Below are positions 9,156-17,424 of a DNA stretch of 64,000 nt, piece by piece. The notes beneath the pieces are model-generated. The model was not told the DNA's origin and did no database searches. It saw only the letters and a program-made list of their open reading frames with translations. The number at the start of each line of letters is the position of its first letter. Position 1 is the stretch's first letter. The DNA is taken from the NCBI RefSeq assembly GCF_020697055.1, contig NZ_JAJFBP010000018.1, positions 104,730 through 168,729 on the forward strand. The letters run 5' to 3'. Position numbers and translations under genes: made by a program. Source of the stretch: Panacagrimonas sp. (GTDB taxonomy: Bacteria; Pseudomonadota; Gammaproteobacteria; Nevskiales; Nevskiaceae).

Positions 9156-10172
9156 TCAGGCCGCTTTTTCGAGGCTCTTGTCCCACTTTCCGAGCGAAGC
9201 CAGGCCATTCATCTTGGCGCGATGCAGATGCGCCGCCTTTCCGGCCTCGACGTTCTTGCCGCTCCAGGCCTTCTGCGCCGCCGCCTGCAACGCGCGGCCG
9301 TAGCTGAAGGTGAGCTTCCACGGCAGGTTGCCGACCTTGTTCATCGCATCCAGATGCGCGGTGGCGAGCTCGTCGCTCTGACCGCCCGAGAGGAACGCGA
9401 TGCCCGGCACCGCCGACGGCACGCAGCGACGCAGCATGCGCAACGTGCGCTCCGCCACTTCCTGCACCGACGCCTGCTGGGCGCACTTGATGCCCGACAC
9501 GGCCATGTTCGGCTTGAGCACGATGCCTTCGAGCCAGACGTTCTGGTAGTAGAGCTGCTGGAAGACTTCCTTCAGCACCCAGGTCGTGACCTCTTCGTTG
9601 GTCTCGGCGGTGTTGTCGCCGTCCATCAACACCTCGGGCTCGACGATCGGCACGATGTCCGCTTCCTGGCACAGTGCCGCGTAGCGGGCCAGCGCATGGG
9701 CGTTGGTCTGGATCGCGTTGTAGCTCGGCGCACCGTTGCCGATGACGATCACGCCGCGCCACTTCGCGAACCGGGCACCGGCCTCGCGGTACTTCACCAG
9801 GCGCTCGCGCAAGCCATCGAGGCCTTCGGTGATGGTCTCCTCGGGCTTGCCGAACGGCAGCGGCTTGGCGCCCTGGTCGACCTTGATGCCCGGGATCACG
9901 CCCTTGGATTCGAGCAGCTTCGGGAACGGCTGGCCGGCGAGGCTCGACTGAAACAGCGTCTCCTCGAACAGGATCACGCCCGAGGTGTGCTTCTCGAAGT
10001 CCGGCGTGGTGAACAGCAGGTCACGGTAGGCGCGACGGTTCGGCTCGGTGTTCTCGACGCCGATCTTGTCGAAGCGCTTCTTGATCGTGCCGGTCGACTC
10101 GTCCGCGGCCAGCAGCCCGCGGCCGGGAGCGACCATGGCGTTGGCGGTTTCGCTCAGCTTTTGTTGATTCAT
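9156..10172 (-). CDS. Class I fructose-bisphosphate aldolase
   Basis: A 338-residue Schiff-base (class I) aldolase that interconverts fructose 1,6-bisphosphate with glyceraldehyde 3-phosphate and dihydroxyacetone phosphate. Diagnostic segments are GRGLLAADESTGTIKKRF near the N terminus, VEPEVLMDGDN in the middle, and GIVLKPNMAVSG, whose lysine forms the imine with substrate. The C terminus ends MNGLASLGKWDKSLEKAA. Class I aldolases are typical of animals and plants but also occur in Xanthomonadales and some other bacteria. The ATG at 10172 has GAGG upstream as a ribosome-binding site. Confidence 0.95.
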   Translation of the reverse strand: MNQQKLSETANAMVAPGRGLLAADESTGTIKKRFDKIGVENTEPNRRAYRDLLFTTPDFEKHTSGVILFEETLFQSSLAGQPFPKLLESKGVIPGIKVDQGAKPLPFGKPEETITEGLDGLRERLVKYREAGARFAKWRGVIVIGNGAPSYNAIQTNAHALARYAALCQEADIVPIVEPEVLMDGDNTAETNEEVTTWVLKEVFQQLYYQNVWLEGIVLKPNMAVSGIKCAQQASVQEVAERTLRMLRRCVPSAVPGIAFLSGGQSDELATAHLDAMNKVGNLPWKLTFSYGRALQAAAQKAWSGKNVEAGKAAHLHRAKMNGLASLGKWDKSLEKAA

Positions 10173-10194
10173 TGAGGGGTCCTCGCAGTTATTG

Positions 10195-10365
10195 AGTGGC
10201 GGAGAGGGACGGCAAAATTACCCCTTGGGGCAGAGGTGCGCCCTGGAATCCTCGAACTCGACACGGCAGAGCCTTGCCACTGCCGTGGCCTTCGACCCCT
10301 GAAATCAGTCCACCGGACTGATTCCCCGGCCTGCGGCCGACCGGGATCGAAGTGGCGGAGAGGGA
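10195..10365. repeat. 15-bp direct repeat of the tRNA-Ser 3' end
   Basis: AGTGGCGGAGAGGGA occurs at 10195-10209 and again at 10351-10365, where it forms the CCA end, acceptor stem and start of the T arm of tRNA-Ser (read on the minus strand). The interval between copies holds only two hairpins and no gene. Confidence 0.7.
10303..10323 (-). terminator. Perfect 9-bp hairpin after tRNA-Ser
   Basis: AATCAGTCC (10303-10311), loop of 3, GGACTGATT (10315-10323). It lies about 30 nt beyond the 3' end of tRNA-Ser on the minus strand. The run of T after the stem is short, so it may be a terminator or processing signal. A second hairpin (CACGGCAG/CTGCCGTG, 10262-10287) follows. Confidence 0.4.
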
Positions 10366-10440
10366 GGGATTCGAACCCCCGGAACCTTTCGGTTCAGCGG
10401 TTTTCAAGACCGCCGCAATCGACCACTCTGCCACCTCTCC
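10353..10440 (-). tRNA. tRNA-Ser (anticodon UGA)
   Basis: An 88-nt minus-strand tRNA with encoded CCA. The acceptor stem GGAGAGG (10440-10434) pairs with CCTCTCC (10363-10357), with discriminator G at 10356. The anticodon loop CTTGAAA gives UGA. A long variable arm (AACCGAAAGGTT region) marks it as a class II serine tRNA, and the T arm reads GGGGGTTCGAATCCC. It is probably cotranscribed behind tRNA-Thr, 44 nt upstream. Confidence 0.96.
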
Positions 10441-10484
10441 GCGGTTAGAGCGCCAAAAGCACAAGGTGTTGTTTCATTGGATCC

Positions 10485-10560
10485 TGGTGCCGGGAACAGG
10501 AATCGAACCTGCGACCTACGCATTACGAATGCGCCGCTCTACCAACTGAGCTATCCCGGC
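10485..10560 (-). tRNA. tRNA-Thr (anticodon CGU)
   Basis: A 76-nt minus-strand tRNA with encoded CCA. The acceptor stem GCCGGGA (10560-10554) pairs with TCCCGGC (10495-10489), with discriminator A. The anticodon loop TTCGTAA gives CGU, reading ACG threonine codons. D-arm AGCTCAGTTGGTAGAGC and T-arm GGTTCGATTCC are canonical. Confidence 0.96.
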
Positions 10561-10570
10561 GGGGCCGCGA

Positions 10571-10576
10571 ATTATA
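10571..10576 (-). promoter_or_regulatory. -10 element of the tRNA-Thr/tRNA-Ser unit
   Basis: On the minus strand a perfect TATAAT lies 10 nt before the first base of tRNA-Thr. It is preceded by a weak -35 (TGTTCG) at 17-bp spacing. The position fits a short-leader tRNA transcript. Confidence 0.55.
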
Positions 10577-10619
10577 GAGGCGGAACCTGGACCCGAACAG
10601 CCCGGCCCTTGCTCATCTC

Positions 10620-11033
10620 CTACCAGCAGTCCACCGGCAATCTGCGACCACTCTGATCAATCCGCAGTGGCGTGCACACCACCCCACCCTGTCGGTCGAC
10701 GTCCTGACCCGTTCCCGCCACCGCCGCCGCCTGGACGGTGAACGAGGTCGGCGTGACGCCGACGATCTCGAACCTGTAATAGCGACCGAGCCGCCCGTGC
10801 AACGCCATCGACCCGATTTCCGCCGGTACTTGAGCGTACGTCGGATGATCCGACCGCCATCGCTCCTGTTTCAGTGCCAGCTCGAGCAGGGCCGCCTGCG
10901 CCTCAGTGCGTCGGGTCTTGCGCACGACGTTTTGGTACGACGGCAGGGCCAGGCTCGTCAGTATTGCAACGATGGCGAGCACGAAGGTCAGTTCGATGAG
11001 CGTGAATCCGTTGCAACGGCACGAGACCTTCAT
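10620..11033 (-). CDS. pilE: Type IV pilin PilE-like
   Basis: A 137-residue prepilin. A short basic leader MKVSCRCNG precedes the class III signal cut site G/FTLIE, with Glu at +5, then the hydrophobic helix LTFVLAIVAILTSLALPSYQ. The rest is a small globular pilin domain with C-terminal cysteines (near VCTPLR and the last residue pair CW), which could form the D-region disulfide. The start at 11033 is chosen so that the leader has the usual 6-10 residues; the open frame extends further upstream. It is divergent from the fimT-pilW-pilX-pilV operon, so all five form one pilus locus. Confidence 0.85.
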   Translation of the reverse strand: MKVSCRCNGFTLIELTFVLAIVAILTSLALPSYQNVVRKTRRTEAQAALLELALKQERWRSDHPTYAQVPAEIGSMALHGRLGRYYRFEIVGVTPTSFTVQAAAVAGTGQDVDRQGGVVCTPLRIDQSGRRLPVDCW

Positions 11034-11213
11034 GACCGTTTCTCTGGCCCGAGCGAGCCGGTACCGTAGCGATCCATTCGCCCTGCGTCGACGTGTGGAA
11101 ACGAATGTCGCCGCGCACCGCCTGATCGCGATCGCGGGCACGGGCGATCGCACGTGGCGCGTCGGGGTGTCGTCGGCCCAGAGTCCATCCGACTCTCGGC
11201 AGGCACTTCTCCG

Positions 11214-11762
11214 ATGTCGACGCGATCCCACGCAGGCCTCACGCTGATCGAGTTGCTCACGGCCCTCGCCCTGGTGCTGGTGATCGTGGTGGGCGCCGTT
11301 CCCTCGCTGGGCGCAATGGTCGAACGCAGCCGACTGCGCGCGGTGGTCGAGAGATTGCGCGCCGACGTCACCGTCGCTCGGGCCGAAGCGCAGCGCCGCA
11401 ATCGCACCGTGGTGTTGAGCTTTCGCCGCAGCGATGACGGCTTCGACTGGTGCTACGGCCTGTCATTAAACAGCGATTGCGATTGCCGGGTTCTTGCCGG
11501 CCCCGATTCCTGCGAGCTCGATCCGGGGATTCCGATTCGCGTCACGAGCGCCGAGCATCGCGGCATCCGATCCACTTCCCCGCCGTTTGCGCTGTCGAGC
11601 GGGCGTTTGGTGATTCCTGGCGCGCGTCCGACCCTCACCGCCGGCTCGGCGCGCTTCGCATCGAATCATGGCGCGGCCGAAGTGCGCGTCGCGTCCAGCG
11701 GTCGCGTGCGCCTGTGTTCGCCTTCCGGTCCACTGCACCTGATCTCGCTCGATCCATGTTAA
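11214..11762 (+). CDS. fimT: Minor pseudopilin, FimT/GspH family
   Basis: A 182-residue prepilin with leader MSTRSHAG, cut site G/LTLIE and a hydrophobic N-terminal helix (LLTALALVLVIVVGAVPSLG). The GspH/FimT-type body follows: RAEAQRRNRTVVLSF, cysteine pairs around WCYGLSLNSDCDCRVL, and a C-terminal SSGRVRLCSPSG. Such proteins prime pilus assembly at the tip. The first residue after the cut is Leu rather than Phe. It overlaps pilW by 7 nt, indicating translational coupling. Confidence 0.8.
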   Translation: MSTRSHAGLTLIELLTALALVLVIVVGAVPSLGAMVERSRLRAVVERLRADVTVARAEAQRRNRTVVLSFRRSDDGFDWCYGLSLNSDCDCRVLAGPDSCELDPGIPIRVTSAEHRGIRSTSPPFALSSGRLVIPGARPTLTAGSARFASNHGAAEVRVASSGRVRLCSPSGPLHLISLDPC

Positions 11763-12646
11763 GTCTCCATCAGCGTGGCCTGTCGCTGATCGAACTGCTG
11801 ATCGCGATGTCGGCGGGACTGCTGGTGGTGGGTGCCGGTCTGTCCATTCTCACCGGTGCCCTGGGGGCTGCGGGCGCCAACCTGCTGCGCGTGCGGCTGC
11901 ATCAGGACCTTCAATCGGTGACGGAGGCGATCGCGCGCGACCTGGCCCGCGCCGGCGAATGGGCATTGGCCGACGAGGTGACCCTCGTGTCGGCGAACAA
12001 CGACCTGCAATTGAGCGGATCCCAGGGATCCATCTCGGCCAGCGTCCTCGCACGCGACGGCTCGACGCCGAGCGACGCGTTCGGATTCCCGAATGCCGAT
12101 GCCGCCCTGCGCGGGGCGCCCCTGGTGCTTATGCAGCGCGACGGTGCTGTGGTCCGACGTCATGACCTCATCGTCACCGGGGTCCCCGCACCGGACCGGC
12201 TGACGCTGTCGATTCCAGACGGCGTCGTCCTGACGCAGACACGTGCAGTTGCCGGCAGCTGGTCGATCCTCAATCCGTTCGCCGCTGTAAGCGTGAACGG
12301 AACCGGGACCTGCATTTTGCTGCGCTACGACCTTGATGGCGACGGGGTCCAGGACGACGAGGAGCACTTCGGCTTTCGTCTCAACTCCATGCGTACGGCG
12401 ATCCAGACGACGACCACCGCCCGCGACTGCATTGACGGAAATTGGGATGCGTTCACCGATCCGGCCCACCTGCGCATCGCCAGCTTCGACGTACGCCGCT
12501 TGCGCGCGCCCCTCACGAACGCGGGTCCGATCAACGCCATGACCGACGCGTATTTCCTGCGTCTCGAGGCGAGGCTGACGCGCGACCCGCAGGCCACGCG
12601 GAGCGTCGAGCACCTTGTCCAGTCGCGAAACTCCGTACTCGAATGA
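11756..12646 (+). CDS. pilW: Type IV pilus minor pilin PilW-like
   Basis: A 296-residue prepilin. Leader MLSLHQRG, cut site G/LSLIELL with Glu+5, then the helix IAMSAGLLVVGAGLSI. The body includes the PilW hallmark ISRDLARAGEW-like segment (here AIARDLARAGEWAL), and ends with RLTRDPQATRSVEHLVQSRN. PilW belongs to the priming minor pilin complex. It starts inside the last codons of fimT and its stop overlaps the pilX start as ATGA. Confidence 0.82.
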   Translation: MLSLHQRGLSLIELLIAMSAGLLVVGAGLSILTGALGAAGANLLRVRLHQDLQSVTEAIARDLARAGEWALADEVTLVSANNDLQLSGSQGSISASVLARDGSTPSDAFGFPNADAALRGAPLVLMQRDGAVVRRHDLIVTGVPAPDRLTLSIPDGVVLTQTRAVAGSWSILNPFAAVSVNGTGTCILLRYDLDGDGVQDDEEHFGFRLNSMRTAIQTTTTARDCIDGNWDAFTDPAHLRIASFDVRRLRAPLTNAGPINAMTDAYFLRLEARLTRDPQATRSVEHLVQSRNSVLE

Positions 12647-13740
12647 GTCCGCTTTCGTCCGCGCGTCGTCAGGCAGGCCAAGCCGCGCTCCTGCTGTCGC
12701 TGTCGATCCTCGTGTGGTTGTCGGTGGTGGGTGTAGGCGTAGTCGAAATCGGGATCGCCGACGTGCGACGTGTCACTTACGAGGGGCGTCGCCAGGAAGC
12801 GCTAGCCGCGGCGGAGTCGGCACTGGATCGTGCGACGCTGCGATTGCGTGCGAACCTGAGTCGGATCCGCGGTGTCGAAGCGGGAGACTGGATGGAACCC
12901 GGAAGCGAGCGCTGGCGCGTCTGTGCTCCGTGCTCAGCCACCGATCCCGGAGATTATGAAACCTTCGGCGCGCCCTGGACTCGCTACGGTCCGATCCCTG
13001 ATTTGTTCGCATCGCAGGAGCCCGATGTGCAACGCGCGACCGCGTCCTACATCGCGCGCAGCGAGCGTCCCGGCGAAGCGTTACCCGGCTGGTCCACGCT
13101 GCACGTCATCGCCGAGGGTCGCTCCGCGGACGGCAGCGCGCTCGCGCGTCTGCGTCGCAGCTACCAATTGCGGCCACTGCTCTGGCGGATTCCACGTGCG
13201 CCGGTCGAGGTCACCGCCGCAGCCACCATCACGGGAGGCTTCTCGATCGTGACCGACGACGTCGTCCCGCCGCAGTCGGTCCTGCCCGACGCCGATGCAC
13301 TGTCACTGCTGTTCGGGCCGGCGGCATCGGACGTCGGAGCCTTGCGAGCGAGCGCGCGAATGCTCGATGACTGCACGACCCTCGGCCCCGGATCGCGCGG
13401 GCTGCTATGGATCGTCGGCGAATGCGTCGTATCGACCGGCACTGCCATCGGGTCGACCGAGACGCCGGTCGTTCTCGTCGTCGAATCGGGCACGGTTCAC
13501 GTGCAGACCCCGATCGACTTGTACGGAATCCTGGCGCTTCGATCGAGTCCCGCCGGGACGACCGGCCTGGTGCAGGCGAACGGACCGTCGGCCTTGCATG
13601 GCGCCCTCGTCGCCGACCGCGAGCTCGGCGTCATCGCGGAGGACTTCAGCGTGCGCTACGACCCGGTCGTCCTGCAGCGGCTCCTGCAGCTCGCTGGACA
13701 GTTGAGCGAGGTTCCTGGATCGTGGACGGACCACCGATGA
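12643..13740 (+). CDS. pilX: Long PilX-like minor pilin
   Basis: A 365-residue protein with a PilX-type N terminus: RRQAGQAALLLSLSILVWL, then an amphipathic stretch YEGRRQEALAAAESALDRA. As in several PilX/GspK proteins there is no clear Glu+5. PilX proteins are usually about 150-200 residues. Here an extra C-terminal half carries short beta-strand repeats (VVLVVESGTVHVQTPIDLYG, then ILALRSSP and GPSALHGALVADREL), resembling the strand-rich domain seen in some long PilX homologues. ATGA overlaps on both sides tie it to pilW and pilV. The name is by context and N terminus; the C-terminal function is unknown. Confidence 0.65.
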   Translation: MSPLSSARRQAGQAALLLSLSILVWLSVVGVGVVEIGIADVRRVTYEGRRQEALAAAESALDRATLRLRANLSRIRGVEAGDWMEPGSERWRVCAPCSATDPGDYETFGAPWTRYGPIPDLFASQEPDVQRATASYIARSERPGEALPGWSTLHVIAEGRSADGSALARLRRSYQLRPLLWRIPRAPVEVTAAATITGGFSIVTDDVVPPQSVLPDADALSLLFGPAASDVGALRASARMLDDCTTLGPGSRGLLWIVGECVVSTGTAIGSTETPVVLVVESGTVHVQTPIDLYGILALRSSPAGTTGLVQANGPSALHGALVADRELGVIAEDFSVRYDPVVLQRLLQLAGQLSEVPGSWTDHR

Positions 13741-14282
13741 ATCGCCAACGCGGCGGCGGCCTGATCGACGTGCTGATCGCCATGGGCGTGCTCTCTGGCG
13801 CCGTGGCCGGTCTAGCGCGACTGCAGGCGGTCGCGTTCCGGGAGAGCGCCGATGCGCGCTTGCGCAGCGTGGCGACCCTGCTCGCGCGGGCCAAGCTCGA
13901 CGACCTGCGCGCCTACGCTCAACTGGCAGTGGGCGCGCCGGGAACGTTCGGATATGACGAGATCGCCAACGACGTCGGCGGAACCGAGGACGTAGACGGT
14001 CAATTGCGTTTACCCGCAGGATCGGTCCCTGTCGACGGCACCCGCTTCGAGCGCAGCTGGACGTCCACTCCGCTCTATTTCTGTTCGGGGGACGCACCGC
14101 CGACAACACTGCCGTGCACGGGACCCGCGATGCCGTCGCGACCGACCCTGCGATCGCTGACCGTCGTCATCGCCTGGACCGATCGCGAGGGCATAGCGCA
14201 GCGGGTCCGGCTGGAAGGATCGGCGGCAGCGCTCGAACCCCTGTTCGGCGCGGCTCCCTACCCTTCAACGAACCCCAGCTAA
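13737..14282 (+). CDS. pilV: Type IV pilus minor pilin PilV-like
   Basis: A 181-residue prepilin-like protein. The leader MNRQRG is followed by [24 protein letters not shown], where an Asp occupies the place of Glu+5 and the residue after the cut is Gly, a degenerate class III signal. The PilV pattern (VLIAMGVLS..., ARLQA, R..AR, S.A..LL.RAK) is otherwise clear. It is last in the operon. Its stop codon overlaps the convergent mtnA stop by a few bases. Confidence 0.72.
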   Translation: MNRQRGGGLIDVLIAMGVLSGAVAGLARLQAVAFRESADARLRSVATLLARAKLDDLRAYAQLAVGAPGTFGYDEIANDVGGTEDVDGQLRLPAGSVPVDGTRFERSWTSTPLYFCSGDAPPTTLPCTGPAMPSRPTLRSLTVVIAWTDREGIAQRVRLEGSAAALEPLFGAAPYPSTNPS

Positions 14283-15280
14283 TCCGACATCCCCCGAACA
14301 GCCTCGCCCGGCCCGCTCACACCGCGCTCACTGACGATCACATCGATCAACGCCGCCGGCGTCACATCGAACACCGGATTCCACGTCCCGACGCCCGCCG
14401 GCGCCCACACGCGGTCCTGGTACTGCGTCAGTTCGGTCGCCAGGCGTTCTTCGATCGGGATGCACGTGCCGTCGGGGCAGGCCGGGTCGAACGTGCTGGT
14501 CGGCGCAACCACCATGAATTTCGCGCCGTGGTGCCGCGCCGCGATCGCCAGTGCATACGTGCCGATCTTGTTGGCGGTGTCGCCGTTGGCGGCGATGCGA
14601 TCGGCGCCGACGATCACCCAGTCGATCTTCTCCCGGCTCATCAGGTGCGCGGCGGCACCGTCGGCGATCAGCCTGGTCGGAATGCCCTCGCGCATCAGTT
14701 CCCACGCGGTGAGGCGCGCGCCCTGCAGCCACGGCCGGGTCTCGGTGTTGTAGACCTGCGCGATGCGGCCCTGCTGCCAGGCGGTACGGATGACGCCCAG
14801 CGCGGTGCCGTGTCCGCCGGTCGCCAGCGCGCCGGTGTTGCAGTGGGTGAGGATGCGCGCGCCGCGCTCGGGCAGCAGCGCGGCGCCGAGTTCGCCCATG
14901 CGCAGGTTCTGAGCCAGGTCCTCGCGATGGATCGCCTGCGCCTCGTCCCGCAACGCCGCTGCGCTGCGGTTGGCCAGGCGGCGCATCCGATCGAGCGCCC
15001 AACGCAGGTTGACGGCGGTGGGTCGCGACGCGGCGAGCACCTGCTCGGCGGCGTCGTAATCGCGCCCGGCCATCGCATCGAGCGCCAGGCCATACGCCGC
15101 CGCGATGCCGATCGCCGGCGCGCCGCGCACCGCCATCCCGTGGATCGCCGTCGCGACGTCGGCGGCGGAACGACATGCCACCCAGGTCTCGCGCGCGGGC
15201 AGTTCGCGCTGGTCGAGCAGCTTCAGGTGATCGCCGCTCCAGACGATGGGACGGACCGCGTCGCTGATGACGTCGCTCAC
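14279..15280 (-). CDS. mtnA: S-methyl-5-thioribose-1-phosphate isomerase
   Basis: A 333-residue aldose-ketose isomerase of methionine salvage (5-methylthioribose-1-P to 5-methylthioribulose-1-P), related to eIF2B subunits. Conserved segments are [20 protein letters not shown] near residue 50, [18 protein letters not shown] with the catalytic Cys, [16 protein letters not shown] and [20 protein letters not shown] with the catalytic Asp. It is divergent from mtaD across 73 bp, an arrangement also known in Pseudomonas. Confidence 0.94.
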   Translation of the reverse strand: MSDVISDAVRPIVWSGDHLKLLDQRELPARETWVACRSAADVATAIHGMAVRGAPAIGIAAAYGLALDAMAGRDYDAAEQVLAASRPTAVNLRWALDRMRRLANRSAAALRDEAQAIHREDLAQNLRMGELGAALLPERGARILTHCNTGALATGGHGTALGVIRTAWQQGRIAQVYNTETRPWLQGARLTAWELMREGIPTRLIADGAAAHLMSREKIDWVIVGADRIAANGDTANKIGTYALAIAARHHGAKFMVVAPTSTFDPACPDGTCIPIEERLATELTQYQDRVWAPAGVGTWNPVFDVTPAALIDVIVSERGVSGPGEAVRGMSD

Positions 15281-15353
15281 AAATGGGTGCTCCGTGCGTG
15301 GTCGCGGGTAGAATCAGCGTCGAATTGTAACGATCGCGTGTGACGAACCGACC

Positions 15354-16700
15354 GTGGCGCCGTCCTCCTCCGACGCTCCAAGCCCGCTTCCGATCGACCT
15401 GCTGGTGATTCCGTCGGCCATCGTGCCGATCGAACCGGCCGGCGCCGTGCTGCCCGATCACGCGCTGGCGGTCGACGCCGGGCGCATCGTCGCGGTACTG
15501 CCGGTGGTCGACGCGCTGGCGCGTTACGCGCCGCGCGAGCGTCGCGACCTGCCGCAGCACGTGCTGCTCCCGGGCCTGGTCAACGCGCACACGCACGCGG
15601 CGATGAGCCTGATGCGCGGCCTGGCCGACGACCTGGCGCTGATGGACTGGCTGCAGAACCACATCTGGCCCGCGGAGGGCTCGCACGTGTCGCGTGCGTT
15701 CTGCCTGGATGGCGTGCGCCTGTCGGCGGCGGAATTCATCCGCTGCGGCATCACCTGCGCCAACGACATGTACTTCTTCCCCGACGCCAGCGCCGAAGGC
15801 TTCGCCGACGCCGGGCTGCGCGCGGTGGTGAGCCTGATCGTCCTCGACTTTCCGAGCGCCTGGGCATCGGGGCCCGACGAGTACTTCGCCAAGGGCATCG
15901 CGCTGCACGACAGCCTGCGCGGCAATCCGCTGGTCCGCACCATCTTCGGTCCGCACGCGCCCTACACCGTCGGCGATGCGGCGCTGAGAAAAACCCGCGC
16001 GTACGCCGACGAGCTCGGCATCGGCATCCACATGCACGTGCACGAGACCGAGTTCGAGGTCGCCGATGCCGCGCAGAGGACGGGCAAGCGGCCCTGGGAA
16101 CGGCTCAAGGACCTGGGCCTGCTCGGGCCCGACTTCATCGCCGTGCACATGACGCAGCTCACCGACCCGGAGATCGCCGAGGCCGCCCAGTACGGCGTCC
16201 ACGTCGCGCACTGCCCGGAATCCAATCTCAAGCTCGCCAGCGGCTTCTGCCCGGTGCAACGCCTGCTCGACGCCGGGGTCAACATCGCCATCGGCACCGA
16301 CGGCGCCGCCTCCAACAACGACCTCGACCTGTTCGGCGAGATGAAGACCGCGGCGCTGCTGGCCAAGGGCGTGGCACGCGACGCGCAGGCGTTTCCGTCG
16401 ACCCGGGCGTTGCACGCGGCGACGCTGGGCGGTGCGCGCGCGCTGGGACTCGATGGCGAGATCGGTTCGCTCGTGCCCGGCAAGGCCGCCGACTTCATCG
16501 CGGTGGAACTCTCCGCGCCGCACCTGCAGCCGGTCTACAACCTGATCTCGCACCTGGTGTATGCCGCCGGCCGCGGCGACGTCAGCGACGTGTGGGTCGC
16601 CGGTCGCGCGCTGATGCGGGATCGCCGCCTGCTCACCGTCGACGAGGACGCCGTCGTCGCCAACGCGCGCCAGTGGCGCACGAGGATCCGTCCTTCTTGA
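15354..16700 (+). CDS. mtaD: TRZ/ATZ family hydrolase (MTA/SAH deaminase type)
   Basis: A 448-residue amidohydrolase-superfamily enzyme starting at GTG. Metal ligands are visible as HTH in NAHTHAAMSLMRG, HMHVHETE, IAVHMTQL and the Asp of GTDGAASNNDLD. The family includes 5-methylthioadenosine/S-adenosylhomocysteine deaminases (MtaD). Its position next to mtnA supports a role in methylthioadenosine disposal. No phosphorylase or kinase of the pathway is adjacent. It is followed by ubiG, gph and an SDR gene on the same strand. Confidence 0.85.
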   Translation: MAPSSSDAPSPLPIDLLVIPSAIVPIEPAGAVLPDHALAVDAGRIVAVLPVVDALARYAPRERRDLPQHVLLPGLVNAHTHAAMSLMRGLADDLALMDWLQNHIWPAEGSHVSRAFCLDGVRLSAAEFIRCGITCANDMYFFPDASAEGFADAGLRAVVSLIVLDFPSAWASGPDEYFAKGIALHDSLRGNPLVRTIFGPHAPYTVGDAALRKTRAYADELGIGIHMHVHETEFEVADAAQRTGKRPWERLKDLGLLGPDFIAVHMTQLTDPEIAEAAQYGVHVAHCPESNLKLASGFCPVQRLLDAGVNIAIGTDGAASNNDLDLFGEMKTAALLAKGVARDAQAFPSTRALHAATLGGARALGLDGEIGSLVPGKAADFIAVELSAPHLQPVYNLISHLVYAAGRGDVSDVWVAGRALMRDRRLLTVDEDAVVANARQWRTRIRPS

Positions 16701-16713
16701 GCGCCGCGCCCCC

Positions 16714-17424
16714 ATGAGCACCACACCCAACGTCGATCGCGCGGAGATCGGCCACTTCGATCGCCTCGCCGCCACCTGGTGGGATCCCAAGGGCGAGATG
16801 GGGCCGCTGCACGCGCTCAATCCGCCGCGTACGCGTTTCGTCGACCAGGCCTGCGGCGGCCTGCGGGACAAGCGCGTGGTCGATGTCGGCTGCGGCGGCG
16901 GCATCCTCACCGAGGCCCTCGCCGCCCGCGGCGCCAAGGCGCTCGGCATCGACCTGGCCGAAGCCGCGCTGGACGTCGCGCGTGGTCATGCGGCGCAATC
17001 CAGGCTGGTGATCGAATACCGCGCCTGCGCGGCCGAGGCACTGGCCGCCGAGCAGCCCGCGAGCTTCGATGTCGTGTGCTGCATGGAGATGCTCGAGCAC
17101 GTGCCCGATCCGACCAGCGTGGTGCGCGCCTGCGCTGCGCTCGTCAAACCCGGTGGCGACGTCGTGTTTTCCACGCTCAATCGCAATCCCAAGAGCTTTG
17201 CGCTGGCCATCGTCGGCGCGGAGTACCTGATGAACCTGATTCCGCGCGGCACGCACGACTACGCCAAGTTCATCCGGCCGTCGGAACTGACGCAGTGGTG
17301 CCGCGAGGCGGGACTCGCGGCGCAGTCGCTGAAGGGCCTGCGATACAACCCGTTGCTGCGTTCGGCTTCGCTTTCCGACGATCTGGACGTGAACTACCTG
17401 CTGCACTGCCGGCGCGAAACCTAG
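16714..17424 (+). CDS. ubiG: Ubiquinone biosynthesis O-methyltransferase UbiG
   Basis: A 236-residue SAM-dependent methyltransferase that carries out the two O-methylations of ubiquinone synthesis. SAM motif I is VVDVGCGGGIL, preceded by the family-specific WWDPKGEMGPLHALNPPR at residues 21-38. The C-terminal SLKGLRYNPLLR is also typical. It lies 13 bp after mtaD and abuts gph with no gap, so cotranscription is likely. Confidence 0.95.
   Translation: MSTTPNVDRAEIGHFDRLAATWWDPKGEMGPLHALNPPRTRFVDQACGGLRDKRVVDVGCGGGILTEALAARGAKALGIDLAEAALDVARGHAAQSRLVIEYRACAAEALAAEQPASFDVVCCMEMLEHVPDPTSVVRACAALVKPGGDVVFSTLNRNPKSFALAIVGAEYLMNLIPRGTHDYAKFIRPSELTQWCREAGLAAQSLKGLRYNPLLRSASLSDDLDVNYLLHCRRET

Noticed and set aside
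14328..16949. 873-codon minus-strand frame across mtnA, mtaD and ubiG
   Set aside because: It lies out of frame with mtnA and opposite to mtaD; low-complexity Arg/Gly translation. The three real genes have clear family motifs.
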